A stretch of 26,848 nucleotides of DNA from Flavobacteriales bacterium UBA4474 (GCA_002389295.1 DGOE01000076.1:8650-35497); one strand, 5' to 3'; shown: positions 13,937 to 23,009, counted from the stretch's first letter. Numbers and translations: made by a program. The notes: generated by a model from the sequence alone, not told the origin.

Positions 13937-15064
13937 TTATCGCGCCCGATGGAGAAGTTCCATCATCTTCATGCTCAAATCCAGAAAGACGGTCCTGCCG
14001 TAGACGTTTCCGGTTACATCACGGGCCGCCTTTTCAAGCTCAGCCTGCATTTCCACCACGTTTCCATGGTGGATGTAGGGCGCAAATTTCTCTGCGAAAC
14101 TGCGCTCGGAAGCCCGCAATTTCACGGCACCGGCCGCGCCGTAATTCCCCACAATACACTGCCTCACCATGTGCAGGGCAAAAGCGAGAAACTGTTTCTG
14201 GTCTTCCCTGCCCAGGTCGTGAAAGGCATCCGCCATCGCCGTGGCCTTGCGCCCGTCGCGGGCGAAATTGGTGCGCATCCAATCCACGAACATCGCAAAC
14301 TCGCCAGCGGCGTCCTCACTCACCAAGCGCCGGGCTTTTGCCAGGTCGCCTTCACACAGGGCCACAGCATCACTGACCTTGTCGGGTTGGGCCTGCATGC
14401 CCGCCAGCCATTGTTGTACTCCGGCAGGTTCAACGGGAGGGACCGGCACAATCTGGGTCCGGCTCAATATGGTCGCCAGCAAGTTCTCCGTGGAGTCGGC
14501 CATCAGGATAAACACCGTCTTGGCGGGCGGCTCCTCGATGACCTTGAGCAATTTGTTGGCCGTATCGGTGCGCATGGCGTGCGCGCCCCAGATGATCTGG
14601 ACCTTCCACCCGCCCGCATGCGCTGTCAAGGACAAACGCCTCAGGATATCCGCTGCTTCGTGGACGGAGATGAAGGGCTGTTTGTTGCCCAAAGCCATGC
14701 GCTCGCGCAAATCCGCCATGTCAAAATGGGGGCCCACCTCACGCAACAGCGCGCGCCAGGTGCCCAATTGGTCTGCACTGAGGGCTTTGTCCTTACCGGG
14801 CGCTTTGATGACCGGAAAGGTGAAATGCAAGTCGGGGTGCTGGAATTGGGCGTGCTGTTGACACGCGGGGCAAACGCCGCAAGCACCTCCGCCTTGTGGG
14901 GAGGTACAGTGCAATCGCCGGGCAAGGGCGAGGGCCAATGCCAGGCCACCCCGACCCGGAGGGCCCGTGAACAACATGGCGTGGGCCAGCGTACCCGCGT
15001 CAGCCCGCTCAAACAACCGGGCGGTGAGGGCTTCTTGACCAACGGCCTCCTGCAGCACTTCCAT
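13937..15064 (-). CDS. holB: DNA polymerase III delta prime subunit (clamp loader)
   Basis: A 375-residue AAA+ clamp-loader subunit. It begins MEVLQEAVGQEALTARLF, then AHAMLFTGPPGRGG (about 27-40), a P-loop lacking the Walker A lysine. This loss is normal for delta prime, which does not hydrolyse ATP. A zinc-binding set follows (Cys53, Cys62, Cys65, Cys68; CGVCPAC), then NKLLKVIEEPP, TVFILMADS and ATILSRTQ, the last holding the SRC-type arginine finger with Thr in place of Cys. The protein helps load the beta clamp in replication. The start at 15064 was chosen because the frame upstream runs into the gap after the TonB receptor gene; it lies 19 nt after that stop. The neighbours recO upstream and ricT downstream suggest a housekeeping operon. 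Confidence 0.88.
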   Translation of the reverse strand: MEVLQEAVGQEALTARLFERADAGTLAHAMLFTGPPGRGGLALALALARRLHCTSPQGGGACGVCPACQQHAQFQHPDLHFTFPVIKAPGKDKALSADQLGTWRALLREVGPHFDMADLRERMALGNKQPFISVHEAADILRRLSLTAHAGGWKVQIIWGAHAMRTDTANKLLKVIEEPPAKTVFILMADSTENLLATILSRTQIVPVPPVEPAGVQQWLAGMQAQPDKVSDAVALCEGDLAKARRLVSEDAAGEFAMFVDWMRTNFARDGRKATAMADAFHDLGREDQKQFLAFALHMVRQCIVGNYGAAGAVKLRASERSFAEKFAPYIHHGNVVEMQAELEKAARDVTGNVYGRTVFLDLSMKMMELLHRAR

Positions 15065-15083
15065 GTCTCGAAGATAGCGGTCT

Positions 15084-17588
15084 TCAGCCTGCAGGGGCCC
15101 AGCGAATGCCACAGCGGATATCACGCCCTGGCGCACTGATGCCCGAGGCGAAGACCTTGTAGTGGCGATCCAGAATGTTGTGAATACCCAAGGAAACGGT
15201 CGTCCGCTCCGTCAACCTGCCTTCCAGGTTTGACCCCACCGTCCACCAGCCGGGATTCCCGTCGGGCAGCGTCTCCGCGAGGTTGTCCGTGGTGCCGGGG
15301 CCGTACCTATCCAGCCCCTTGCGGCCGCTCCAAAGTACGTGCGCTTCCAGGGTCAGCCAATCCCAAGAACGCTCGCCCGACAAGCGGCCGAACAAGGGGG
15401 GTATGTGGGCCAATGGGCCGCCATTGACCGCGTCCCTGCCGCGCGTGAAATTCGCAGTGCCCCTGAAGCGCCAACCGGATTCAGCGCGGTAGCCCACCTG
15501 CCACTGAGAGCCGCTGATGCTGGCCCGGCCGATGTTGGCATTGACCTGGATGAGGTTGGTGTCTCCCTCCACCACAATGGTGGATACCGTTTGGCCACCT
15601 GCCCAAGAGAGGACGGTGTCGACCGGTACGATGGCGTCGCGCAACCCGGTGAAAAATCCGGAAGCTGTGCCGGTCCATTTTCCATTGGCACTCCTCCACC
15701 GGCCACCGAGTTCGGCGCTGGCCAACCGCTCAGGCCTCAGCCCATCCGATGGCAGGATGGCATAGCCGTCCTTGGCGCGCACCTTGCCCACGTCGTCGAC
15801 ATTGGGGTTGCGAAACGCGGTGGAAAGGACGGCGTGGAGCCCCATGCGTTGGACGGGCATCCACCGCACGGTGGCACTTCCCGTCAGGGCACCCCGGTTG
15901 TAGGAGACCGCTTCAAAGGGCAAATCCAATCCGGGTTGATCATAAAAATCGGCCGTCAGCCAGCCCCGCGTGTAGCGGGTGGCGCCTTGAAAAAAGAACG
16001 AATTCCACCTGCGCGATGCTCCTGCATATGCCGCCACAGCGCCCATTTCCGAGCCGCCGTTGGGATATCGGGTCAATGCTGGTGTGGCCACCCTCAACCC
16101 ATCCGCTCTCCGCTCCATCCAAGCCTCGGAGTTTACCCTATCCCCGCTCCAAAACGCGCCAAAAGACGTCTGCCAGCGCCGGATGTAACGGTCTACATCG
16201 AAGGCCACGCTCGCCACGGAGACCTGTTCATTCTGCACCTCCCGCTCCTGTGAGCCAAAGCGCGCCTTCAGCCGTGACTCTTCTACCTGCTGCCATGCCG
16301 CCGTCAATGACACCATGCCGAGCCGCTGCACGCGGCCGCGGAACCGGGCCGATATCAGCGTTCTGCGCTGGGGGCCGTAGTCCCATTGCGCCCACTTCGG
16401 CCCGCCGTCGTCTGCGGCGTCATTGAGGCGGTCAAAACGCGGCACATTCGAAGTGGTGCTGTGCTGGACATTGAGTTCTACGTGCCTTTCTGCATCACCC
16501 AAGCGCACCTTTTGCAAGACGTCCGTCTGGTCAAAACCGGTACCCGGTTGGATGTCGGTATCCGGGTTGATGCCTGCTGAATCGAGCACCACATTGCCCT
16601 GGGTTTGGGAATGTACCGTCCAAGGGATGCGCCCCCAATCGTCCGAGCCGTGCGGACGCCAAGACCCCATGCGCAGGTCGCCGTAGCGTCGGTGGGTCAC
16701 GCTGGTCAAAAAAGCCCACTTGCCGCGTGTCACCTCGGCATCGGCGTGGATGGTCGGCGACTGGGCCGCACTGGAATACTGCATCAACCCCCGCGCCCGG
16801 GATCCTGTTTCCCATCGGGGAGACCTGCTGTGGTAGTGGATGACCCCGCCCAGGGCGTCGCTCCCGTATTGAACCGACCCCGCCCCGTGGAGGACCTCCG
16901 TGGAGGCCAGGGTGAACGGGTCGATGGTCATGGCGTTCTGCAGATGGCCACTGCGGTAAATCGCATTGTTCATGCGCACGCCATCGACGACGAGCAGGAT
17001 GCGGTTGGCCTCGAAGCCGCGGAGTATGGGCGAGCCCCCTCCTTGTTGGCTCTGTTGGACGTGGACCTGTCCCGAGCGCCACAACAGCGTGGCCGCATTG
17101 GATGGCACTTCTCTGGACACCATGTCGGCAGTGATCGTACTCATGGTGGTGGCGGCCGCAATTTCCCGCTGAGGCAGCCCACTGGCCACCACCACCTCGG
17201 ACAGGTTCACGGCCTCCGATGAGAGGCTGACTGTGGTGCTGACGTTCCTGGTCGGCATGGGGAGGGATTGCTCCCCAAAACCCATGCTCCTGACCTGCAG
17301 TGTATCGCCCTTGCGGATGAGGCTGTCCAACTCCAATCGGCCCTCCAAGTCGGTCATGCGGACCTCGCCGACATCGTTGCGGATGACCGCAGCGGGCACC
17401 GGGTTTCCATCCTCGTCTTGGACCTGTATGACTTGTGACCAGGCCCCGCTGGCGACCAAAACCAACAAGAAACAGGCGGCGGCCCGGGCTCCGGTCTGCC
17501 CGCTTTTAGGGCGCCAAGACCATGCTGAGCACCTCCCAAGACTTGATGGGCCTGGGGTTGGAAAGGTGGAGCTGGAGGTAGCGGACAT
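15084..17588 (-). CDS. TonB-dependent outer-membrane receptor
   Basis: An outer-membrane receptor of 834 residues if it starts at ATG 17588. A hydrophobic signal core ACFLLVLVASGAWSQ lies at about 38-52. A carboxypeptidase-like regulatory domain spans about 53-125. The plug at about 130-255 contains SEVVVAS and RGFEANRILLVVDGVRMNN, followed by GSVQYGSDALGGVI. A long beta barrel follows, with FRNPNVDDVGKVRAKDG. The plug resembles heme/hemoglobin and other iron-uptake receptors, but the substrate is not certain. The start is odd: in this frame no ATG, GTG, TTG or CTG codon occurs between 17588 and a TTG inside the signal core (17468), so the only full-length start lies 83 nt inside recO. The stop lies 19 nt before holB. 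Confidence 0.85.
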   Translation of the reverse strand: MSATSSSTFPTPGPSSLGRCSAWSWRPKSGQTGARAAACFLLVLVASGAWSQVIQVQDEDGNPVPAAVIRNDVGEVRMTDLEGRLELDSLIRKGDTLQVRSMGFGEQSLPMPTRNVSTTVSLSSEAVNLSEVVVASGLPQREIAAATTMSTITADMVSREVPSNAATLLWRSGQVHVQQSQQGGGSPILRGFEANRILLVVDGVRMNNAIYRSGHLQNAMTIDPFTLASTEVLHGAGSVQYGSDALGGVIHYHSRSPRWETGSRARGLMQYSSAAQSPTIHADAEVTRGKWAFLTSVTHRRYGDLRMGSWRPHGSDDWGRIPWTVHSQTQGNVVLDSAGINPDTDIQPGTGFDQTDVLQKVRLGDAERHVELNVQHSTTSNVPRFDRLNDAADDGGPKWAQWDYGPQRRTLISARFRGRVQRLGMVSLTAAWQQVEESRLKARFGSQEREVQNEQVSVASVAFDVDRYIRRWQTSFGAFWSGDRVNSEAWMERRADGLRVATPALTRYPNGGSEMGAVAAYAGASRRWNSFFFQGATRYTRGWLTADFYDQPGLDLPFEAVSYNRGALTGSATVRWMPVQRMGLHAVLSTAFRNPNVDDVGKVRAKDGYAILPSDGLRPERLASAELGGRWRSANGKWTGTASGFFTGLRDAIVPVDTVLSWAGGQTVSTIVVEGDTNLIQVNANIGRASISGSQWQVGYRAESGWRFRGTANFTRGRDAVNGGPLAHIPPLFGRLSGERSWDWLTLEAHVLWSGRKGLDRYGPGTTDNLAETLPDGNPGWWTVGSNLEGRLTERTTVSLGIHNILDRHYKVFASGISAPGRDIRCGIRWAPAG

Positions 17589-18246
17589 GTTGCAGCACGA
17601 GCTGGTTTCGGGTGTCATGCGAGAGGACTTCGGACTGGATGCTATCAAAATCCATGCCTTGAATGCGCAAAAACCCCTCGGCCTCTGCCGCCGAAAGGTA
17701 GTCTTCGCCCATGGGAGGGCCCGCCTCCCAATCGGCTGTGGCCAAATTGAACCTTTCCATGCCCTGAGGAGGCCGCACAGGGGCGTCGGGCTTGAGGCCT
17801 GAAATGGCGACCGCATCGACGAGGAAGGCAAGGTGCAGCCGACCTATGGCCACCTCCCGTTCTATGCGCTCGGCGGCGGCCCACAGGGCGTCGAACACCT
17901 CAGCGTGCGCCGTCCCTGAATCGAACGTGCGCATGACGCATTCCGCCAGAAACATCGCGATGGCACTGCGGGGGACCTCGGCGGTGGTCCGGTCTTGGGC
18001 CATGACGCGGTCCGCCCGGTCAAAACGGTACAATTCTTCCTTCATGTGGCGCATGCCGACCAGGTCGAGCAGGGCCAAGGGTGCCTGAAGATGTCGCGCG
18101 CGGCGTGGACCTTTGACCCCTTGGCGCACCAAGCAACCGACCACGCCGTGTTCCCTCGAGAACACGCGAAGAATGGACACGCCATCCTTGTGCCGCACCG
18201 TACTCAGTGCGATGGCGGGATGGTGGATGGCGGTCTGGGTGGTCAC
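17506..18246 (-). CDS. recO: DNA repair protein RecO
   Basis: A 246-residue protein of the RecO family, of normal length. The N-terminal OB-fold region matches the family (AIALSTVRHKDGVSILRVFSREHGVVGCLVRQGVKG, about residues 11-46), then APLALLDLVGMRH and YRFDRADRV; the helical C-terminal part is less conserved. With RecF and RecR it helps load RecA onto SSB-coated DNA in gap repair. The start is GTG at 18246, which overlaps the MoxR stop as GTGA; beginning here gives the usual short lead before the first beta strand. The 3' end (83 nt) is overlapped by the TonB receptor frame. Confidence 0.85.
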   Translation of the reverse strand: MTTQTAIHHPAIALSTVRHKDGVSILRVFSREHGVVGCLVRQGVKGPRRARHLQAPLALLDLVGMRHMKEELYRFDRADRVMAQDRTTAEVPRSAIAMFLAECVMRTFDSGTAHAEVFDALWAAAERIEREVAIGRLHLAFLVDAVAISGLKPDAPVRPPQGMERFNLATADWEAGPPMGEDYLSAAEAEGFLRIQGMDFDSIQSEVLSHDTRNQLVLQHVRYLQLHLSNPRPIKSWEVLSMVLAP

Positions 18247-19718
18247 TCTTCTTCGCTGGGCTCGAACAGGTTGCCGATCAGGTCGCCAAAGGTGATTTCA
18301 GACCCGACAATGGATTGTCCAATCTCGTTAAATCCGGCCAGTCCGTGCAGCACGAACTCCATGGCTGCGGGACGCTCTTCTTTGGGAACGTTTGGGCAGT
18401 ATTTGTCGACCACGGCCTTCAACCCGTCGACGTCCGCCAGTGCCTGCCGGTACGCTTGGTCCGTCTGGTCCTTGAGCAAGGCGACTTCGTGGCGATTGAA
18501 CCATGCCACGATGGGCTGGTACGGGTCCTCCACTTTGCCCTTTTTGATGGACTCCGGATCGGGAAATACAGCGGGGAACTCCCGGCGGATGGCCTTGCGG
18601 ATCAAGGAAAGCGCCACACCTGCGGCCCCTTCCTGCTCGCCCTCGTAGACGAGTTCCACCTTGCCATTGACGGCGGGGATGACAGCGAGCAGGTCCGTCA
18701 GGCGGGCCTGTGTGTGCTCGGTTCCGTTGCGGAGGATGCGCAATTCACCCGCCGCGACGAGGTGCTCGAGGGCGCTGATTGGCAACCGGGCCGAAACACC
18801 GCTGCGCTCGTCGATGTGCTCGCTTTCACGCGCCTCGAATGCAATGCGCTCCAAAACGCGTCGCACGACTCCGGGAACCGTCACCCGCTGGCGCTGCTCA
18901 GGTGCCACATCGGCCTCTTGGTCGGTGATGGCCATGGCGTCTTCCATGGACGTGGGGTAGTGCGTGAGGATTTGGCTCTGGATGCGGTCCTTGAGCGGAG
19001 TAATGATGGCCCCGCGGTTGGTATAGTCCTCAGGATTGGCGGTGAAAACAAACTGGATGTCCAGGGCCAACCGCATTTGAAAACCGCGGATCTGAATGTC
19101 GCCCTCCTGCAGGATGTTGAACAGCGCTACCTGAATGCGGGGTTGGAGATCCGGCAATTCATTGATGGCGAAAATGCAGCGGTGGCTGCGTGGAATGAGG
19201 CCGAAGTGCAAGGCCCGGTGGTCGCTGTAATCGAGGCCCTCGTTGGCCGCCTTGATGGGGTCGATGTCCCCGATCAGGTCGGCGACGCTCACGTCGGGGG
19301 TCGCCAGTTTTTCCACGTAGCGGTCGTCGCGGTGAAGCCAACCGACGGGCGCTTCATCGCCTTGCTCCTCGATGATCTGCCGGCCTTGGGGCGTGATCGG
19401 GTGCAGCGGGTCTTCCGGCAGGGGTGCGCCCTCAATCACGGGAACCCATTCGTCCAGCAGCGTTGTCATCCCCCGCGCAATGCGGGTTTTGGCCTGTCCC
19501 CGCAAACCGAGGAGGTTCATGCTGTGTCCGGCGAGGATGGCGCGCTGCACCTCGGGGATGACCGTTTCGTCATAGCCGATGATGCCCTCAAAAAGGGGGG
19601 CGCCCTTCTGCAAGGCGTCGATGAGGTTGGCGCGCAGCTCTTTGTGGATGCTGCGTGGGGTGTAACCCGATGCGCGCAAGGCACCGAGGGTGGAGATGGC
19701 AGGAGGGGTGGAACTCAT
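18243..19718 (-). CDS. MoxR/magnesium-chelatase-like AAA+ ATPase
   Basis: A 491-residue cytoplasmic AAA+ protein. The P-loop GLRGQAKT is at 71-78, the Walker B-like segment IFAINELPDL at 182-191 (Asn where Asp is usual, Glu187 kept), and FTANPEDYTNRG at 225-236 with the sensor-1 region, then ITPLKDRIQSQI. The set closely matches the clade often annotated as magnesium chelatase or sigma-54-interacting ATPase, without cobaltochelatase partners here. Such ATPases act as chaperones with VWA-domain partners; the VWA gene lies 14 nt upstream, so the pair probably works together in metal insertion or protein remodelling. The target is not known. The TGA stop overlaps the recO GTG start. Confidence 0.88.
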   Translation of the reverse strand: MSSTPPAISTLGALRASGYTPRSIHKELRANLIDALQKGAPLFEGIIGYDETVIPEVQRAILAGHSMNLLGLRGQAKTRIARGMTTLLDEWVPVIEGAPLPEDPLHPITPQGRQIIEEQGDEAPVGWLHRDDRYVEKLATPDVSVADLIGDIDPIKAANEGLDYSDHRALHFGLIPRSHRCIFAINELPDLQPRIQVALFNILQEGDIQIRGFQMRLALDIQFVFTANPEDYTNRGAIITPLKDRIQSQILTHYPTSMEDAMAITDQEADVAPEQRQRVTVPGVVRRVLERIAFEARESEHIDERSGVSARLPISALEHLVAAGELRILRNGTEHTQARLTDLLAVIPAVNGKVELVYEGEQEGAAGVALSLIRKAIRREFPAVFPDPESIKKGKVEDPYQPIVAWFNRHEVALLKDQTDQAYRQALADVDGLKAVVDKYCPNVPKEERPAAMEFVLHGLAGFNEIGQSIVGSEITFGDLIGNLFEPSEEE

Positions 19719-19732
19719 GGTGTGGAATGTGC

Positions 19733-20854
19733 TCAGCGCGTGCGCCCGCGGCGGTTGCGCTCAAAGTCGGAGAAGATGGTGTCGCCCAGCCCCTTGAGGC
19801 CGGTGAAAAAAGCCCGGCCCGCATTGGCTTCCGTGAAGTCGGAAACGAAGCGCTGGAGCGCGGGGTCTGTGGCGATCATAAACGTGGTAATGGGAATGCC
19901 CAGCTTGCGGCATTGCCGCGCCAGGTTGTGGCATTTGCCCGTGATGTAGGGGTCGAGGCCAAAACTGTTCTTGTAGTATCCATCCGCCTCCTTGAGGCAG
20001 CTGGGCTTGCCGTCGGTGATCATGAAAATCTGACGGTTGGGGGTCTTGCGGCGGCGCAGGATGTCCATGGCCCGCTCCAATCCGGCCACGGTATTGGTGT
20101 GAAAAGGGCCCACCTGCAAATAGGGCAGGTCGGCAATGGACACCTCCCACGCGTCGTCGCCAAAGACCACGATGTCGAGGGTGTCTTTGGGGTACTTGAT
20201 CATGACCAGCTCGGCCAAGGCCATGGCGACCTTTTTGGCCGGCGTGATCCGGTCCTCGCCGTAGAGGATCATGCTGTGGCTGATGTCGATCATCAACACG
20301 GTCGCCGTGGTGCTGCGGTGCTCGCGGTCCTCCACCACCAGGTCATCCTCGGTCATGCGGAAACCGCCCCGGCCGCTCGCGGCGCCGGGACCATGGTGGA
20401 TTTGCGCGTTGCGAAGCGATGTCCCGAAATCCACTTGATCGAGCTTGTCACCAAACCGGTAAGGCCGCCGGTCCGCCGTGGGTTCGTCCCCCTGACCGCG
20501 CTCGCGGGTGCTGTGTTTGCCTTGGGCCCCCTTGCGGAGGTTTCCAAAAATCTGGTCCAGTGCGCGGCGGCGCATGTGCTGCTCGCCACGGGAACCCAAT
20601 TGCATGCCCCCCTGACCGGTACCGGTGGATTCCCTCAAGTACCCCTTGGCCTTCAACTCCTCGAAGAAGTCGTCCATGGTGTAATCCGGATCGGTGAGGT
20701 TGTGCTGGTCGTCGAGGGCCCGCATCCAATCCATGGCCTCCTCCACATCCCCGCTCGTGTGGGTGACCACTTCCGTAAACAGCTCGAGCAGCCGCTCGAA
20801 GGGGCTTCGGCGGTCCTGGTCGGGACGGGTGGCGTGAAATTGAAAACCGAGCAT
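19733..20854 (-). CDS. VWA-domain protein, partner of the MoxR-like ATPase
   Basis: A 373-residue cytoplasmic protein with no signal peptide. The N-terminal part (about 1-180) is charged and low in predicted hydrophobicity, with a Gly/Arg-rich stretch at about 77-125. The C-terminal von Willebrand A domain (about 180-370) has a complete MIDAS metal site: MIDISHSM (Asp190, Ser192, Ser194), a threonine in HTNT (252-255), and ITDGKP (Asp281). This composition matches the VWA partner of MoxR-type ATPases (CoxE/YehP-like or ChlD-like). It is the first gene of the minus-strand run and is followed by its ATPase 14 nt downstream, so the two are probably coexpressed. The substrate is unknown. Confidence 0.88.
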   Translation of the reverse strand: MLGFQFHATRPDQDRRSPFERLLELFTEVVTHTSGDVEEAMDWMRALDDQHNLTDPDYTMDDFFEELKAKGYLRESTGTGQGGMQLGSRGEQHMRRRALDQIFGNLRKGAQGKHSTRERGQGDEPTADRRPYRFGDKLDQVDFGTSLRNAQIHHGPGAASGRGGFRMTEDDLVVEDREHRSTTATVLMIDISHSMILYGEDRITPAKKVAMALAELVMIKYPKDTLDIVVFGDDAWEVSIADLPYLQVGPFHTNTVAGLERAMDILRRRKTPNRQIFMITDGKPSCLKEADGYYKNSFGLDPYITGKCHNLARQCRKLGIPITTFMIATDPALQRFVSDFTEANAGRAFFTGLKGLGDTIFSDFERNRRGRTR

Positions 20855-21050
20855 GGATTTGATGACTGTGGCAACGCCAAGCTACTGAGGGAACCATCCG
20901 GCGCGGCAGAGGTTCACGGATTGCGGACACACAAAAACTGCCAACGGAGCTGAACCGCCGTCGCTGCGCCGTGTTACCTTTCCACAGCGGAACATCAAGC
21001 TGTGTTTGGCGCCCCCAGACGCCCTTTCTGTTCCCGAAATTCAGGCCCAC
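20855..21050. promoter_or_regulatory. divergent intergenic region between VWA operon and ispG
   Basis: This 196-bp gap lies between divergent genes and must hold both promoters. On the plus strand TACCTTTC (20975-20982) is one base off the Bacteroidota -7 element TAnnTTTG and would give a leader of about 60 nt for ispG, but no good -33 element is seen. A TTG in frame at 21006 could extend ispG by 15 residues, but the extra residues are not family-like. I see no RNA gene or riboswitch. Confidence 0.25.
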
Positions 21051-23006
21051 ATGACGCTATCGACCGAATCCAGTCCAACCGCCCGTCAAGCGACGCGATC
21101 CGTGAGCATCGGTGGTGTGACGGTAGGCGGAGATGCGGACATCGTGCTGCAGTCCATGACAACAGCCGATACGATGGACATCGAAGCGACGGTAGCGGAG
21201 TCGCTGCGGATGATCGATGCGGGGTGTCAAATCGTGCGGATTACCGCACCGAGCAAGAAGGAGGCCGAGGCCCTTGGAGAGATTCGCGCCCGCTTGGATG
21301 CCGCTGGCCATACGGGGGTGCCCTTGGTTGCCGACATCCACTTCACGCCCAACGCCGCTGAGATTGCAGCGGACCACGTCGAGAAGATCCGGGTCAACCC
21401 TGGCAATTACGCGGACAAGAAGAAATTCGAGACCCACGACTACACGCCGGAGACCTACGCCGCCGAATTGGAGCGGATCCGGGAACGCTTCACCCCCTTG
21501 GTCCGCAAGTGCAAGGCGCTGGGCCGCGCCATGCGCATCGGCACCAACCACGGGTCGCTCTCCGACCGCATCCTCAGCCACTACGGGGACACTCCGCTGG
21601 GCATGGTGGAAAGCGCCATGGAGTTTCTGAATATCTGCCGCGACGAGGATTACCACGACGTGGTGCTTTCCATGAAGGCAAGCAACCCGCAGGTGATGGT
21701 ACAGGCGTACCGGATGCTGGCCGACCGCATGCGCGCATCGGGGATGGCATACCCGCTGCACCTCGGGGTCACCGAGGCCGGTGAGGGAGAAGACGGCCGG
21801 ATCAAGAGCGCCGTGGGCATCGGCACCTTGCTGGCAGAGGGCTTGGGCGATACGATCAGGGTGTCTCTGACAGAACCGCCAGAGGCCGAAATTCCCGTCG
21901 CCCGCATGCTCGTAGAACTGGCGGAAGCGGCCAGGAAAGAAGCGCCACTGGCCCACGCAGAGACTCCGCCAGATGGTTTCGACCAATACAGCTATGTCCG
22001 CAGACAGTCAAAAGAGGTGGGACCCGTTGGAGGTGGCGAGGTGCCGGTGGTCTGTCACGACTTGGAGGGACGGCCCCTGACGGCAGCGGGACTCTATGCC
22101 ACAGGGCACCGATACCAAGCCGACTTGGACAAATGGGAAGCGGAAGATGCCGCTTGCGACCTGCTGCTTGTCGGCGACCGCACCTGTGGCTTTGCTTTAC
22201 CAGGTTGGATCAGGGCTGTTCAGCATGCCGAAGCATGGCAGGCTGCTGCTCCGGTGGAGCGCCACCACCCGCTGTGGGCATGGGACGCCTACCTCCTTGC
22301 CCGTTCTGAGCAAGGGCTCGATGCGGCGTTCAACATGCTGTCAGTCGATGCGGACACGCTGAATGCGGAGCGGGCAGGTCAATTGGCTCAATGGTCTGAA
22401 GACCCTACTGCGCTGTTGCTCTCGAGCGGGCGCGCGGACGCATTGAATACGTTGCGATCGGCCGTGCACCTCTTGGACAAGGCGGGGTGCAATCTGCCGG
22501 TGATCCTCCACCGCAACTACGGCGCCGCCGCCGCCGAGCGCATACAGTTGCAGGCCTCCACGGAAATGGGGGGCATGCTCCTCGATGGGTTTGGCGATGG
22601 CCTCTGCCTGTCCGCAGACGTGGGCGTTGACGGGGGGCTGCAATTCCTCAACCGCACGGCGTTTGGCATCTTGCAAGCCACCCGCACGCGCATCAGCCGC
22701 ACCGAGTACATCAGCTGCCCATCCTGTGGCCGCACGCTGTTTGATTTGCAAGAAACCACCGCCCGCATCCGGGCCGTCACCGACCACCTCAAAGGTGTCA
22801 AAATCGGCATCATGGGCTGCATCGTGAACGGGCCAGGGGAAATGGCCGACGCCGACTATGGTTACGTGGGAACGGGACCGGGAAAGATCACCTTGTACAA
22901 GGAGAAGGAGGTCGTGCAGCGCAACATTCCAGAGGACGAAGCGGTGGACGCCCTCATCGAATTGATCCGAGAGCACGGCGATTGGGTGGAAGCGCCCGAG
23001 CGCTGA
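21051..23006 (+). CDS. ispG: 4-hydroxy-3-methylbut-2-enyl diphosphate synthase, long form
   Basis: A 651-residue enzyme of the MEP isoprenoid pathway. It converts methylerythritol cyclodiphosphate to HMBPP using a 4Fe-4S cluster. The TIM-barrel part is at about 15-300 (SIGGVTVGGDADIVLQSMTT, VPLVADIHFTPNAA, KIRVNPGNYADKKKF, IGTNHGSLSDRI, LGVTEAGEGEDGRIKSAVGIG). The cluster domain is at about 535-640 with Cys556, Cys559 (CPSC) and Cys590 (GCIVNGPGE). Between them lies an insert domain of about 200 residues (about 310-500) typical of Bacteroidota, Chlamydia and plants and absent from the ~370-residue E. coli enzyme. ATG 21051 gives the normal N-terminus. The gene stands alone, and its stop is 3 nt from the lspA stop on the other strand. 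Confidence 0.95.
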   Translation: MTLSTESSPTARQATRSVSIGGVTVGGDADIVLQSMTTADTMDIEATVAESLRMIDAGCQIVRITAPSKKEAEALGEIRARLDAAGHTGVPLVADIHFTPNAAEIAADHVEKIRVNPGNYADKKKFETHDYTPETYAAELERIRERFTPLVRKCKALGRAMRIGTNHGSLSDRILSHYGDTPLGMVESAMEFLNICRDEDYHDVVLSMKASNPQVMVQAYRMLADRMRASGMAYPLHLGVTEAGEGEDGRIKSAVGIGTLLAEGLGDTIRVSLTEPPEAEIPVARMLVELAEAARKEAPLAHAETPPDGFDQYSYVRRQSKEVGPVGGGEVPVVCHDLEGRPLTAAGLYATGHRYQADLDKWEAEDAACDLLLVGDRTCGFALPGWIRAVQHAEAWQAAAPVERHHPLWAWDAYLLARSEQGLDAAFNMLSVDADTLNAERAGQLAQWSEDPTALLLSSGRADALNTLRSAVHLLDKAGCNLPVILHRNYGAAAAERIQLQASTEMGGMLLDGFGDGLCLSADVGVDGGLQFLNRTAFGILQATRTRISRTEYISCPSCGRTLFDLQETTARIRAVTDHLKGVKIGIMGCIVNGPGEMADADYGYVGTGPGKITLYKEKEVVQRNIPEDEAVDALIELIREHGDWVEAPER

Positions 23007-23009
23007 CCG

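Noticed and set aside
13949..15139. Open frame of 396 codons on the plus strand opposite holB
   Set aside because: Shadow of a well-supported delta prime gene; no motif seen.
17506..17523. Programmed +1 frameshift at CCC-TAA joining RecO to the TonB receptor
   Set aside because: The slip is formally possible, but fusing a cytoplasmic repair protein to an outer-membrane receptor would bury the signal peptide; no functional rationale.
17589..17831. Extra 81 codons upstream of the TonB receptor in the same frame
   Set aside because: Lies wholly within recO in another frame, with Ser/Pro-rich shadow-like composition; the hydrophobic signal begins much later.
18207..19949. Long open frame (580 codons) on the plus strand opposite the MoxR-like gene
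   Set aside because: The minus strand encodes a clear AAA+ ATPase over the same bases. The plus frame shows no recognisable motif, and GC-rich codon use routinely leaves long antisense frames open.
19655..20953. Open frame of 432 codons on the plus strand opposite the VWA gene
   Set aside because: Antisense to a gene with a complete MIDAS site; the product looks like no family and its end runs into the ispG promoter region.
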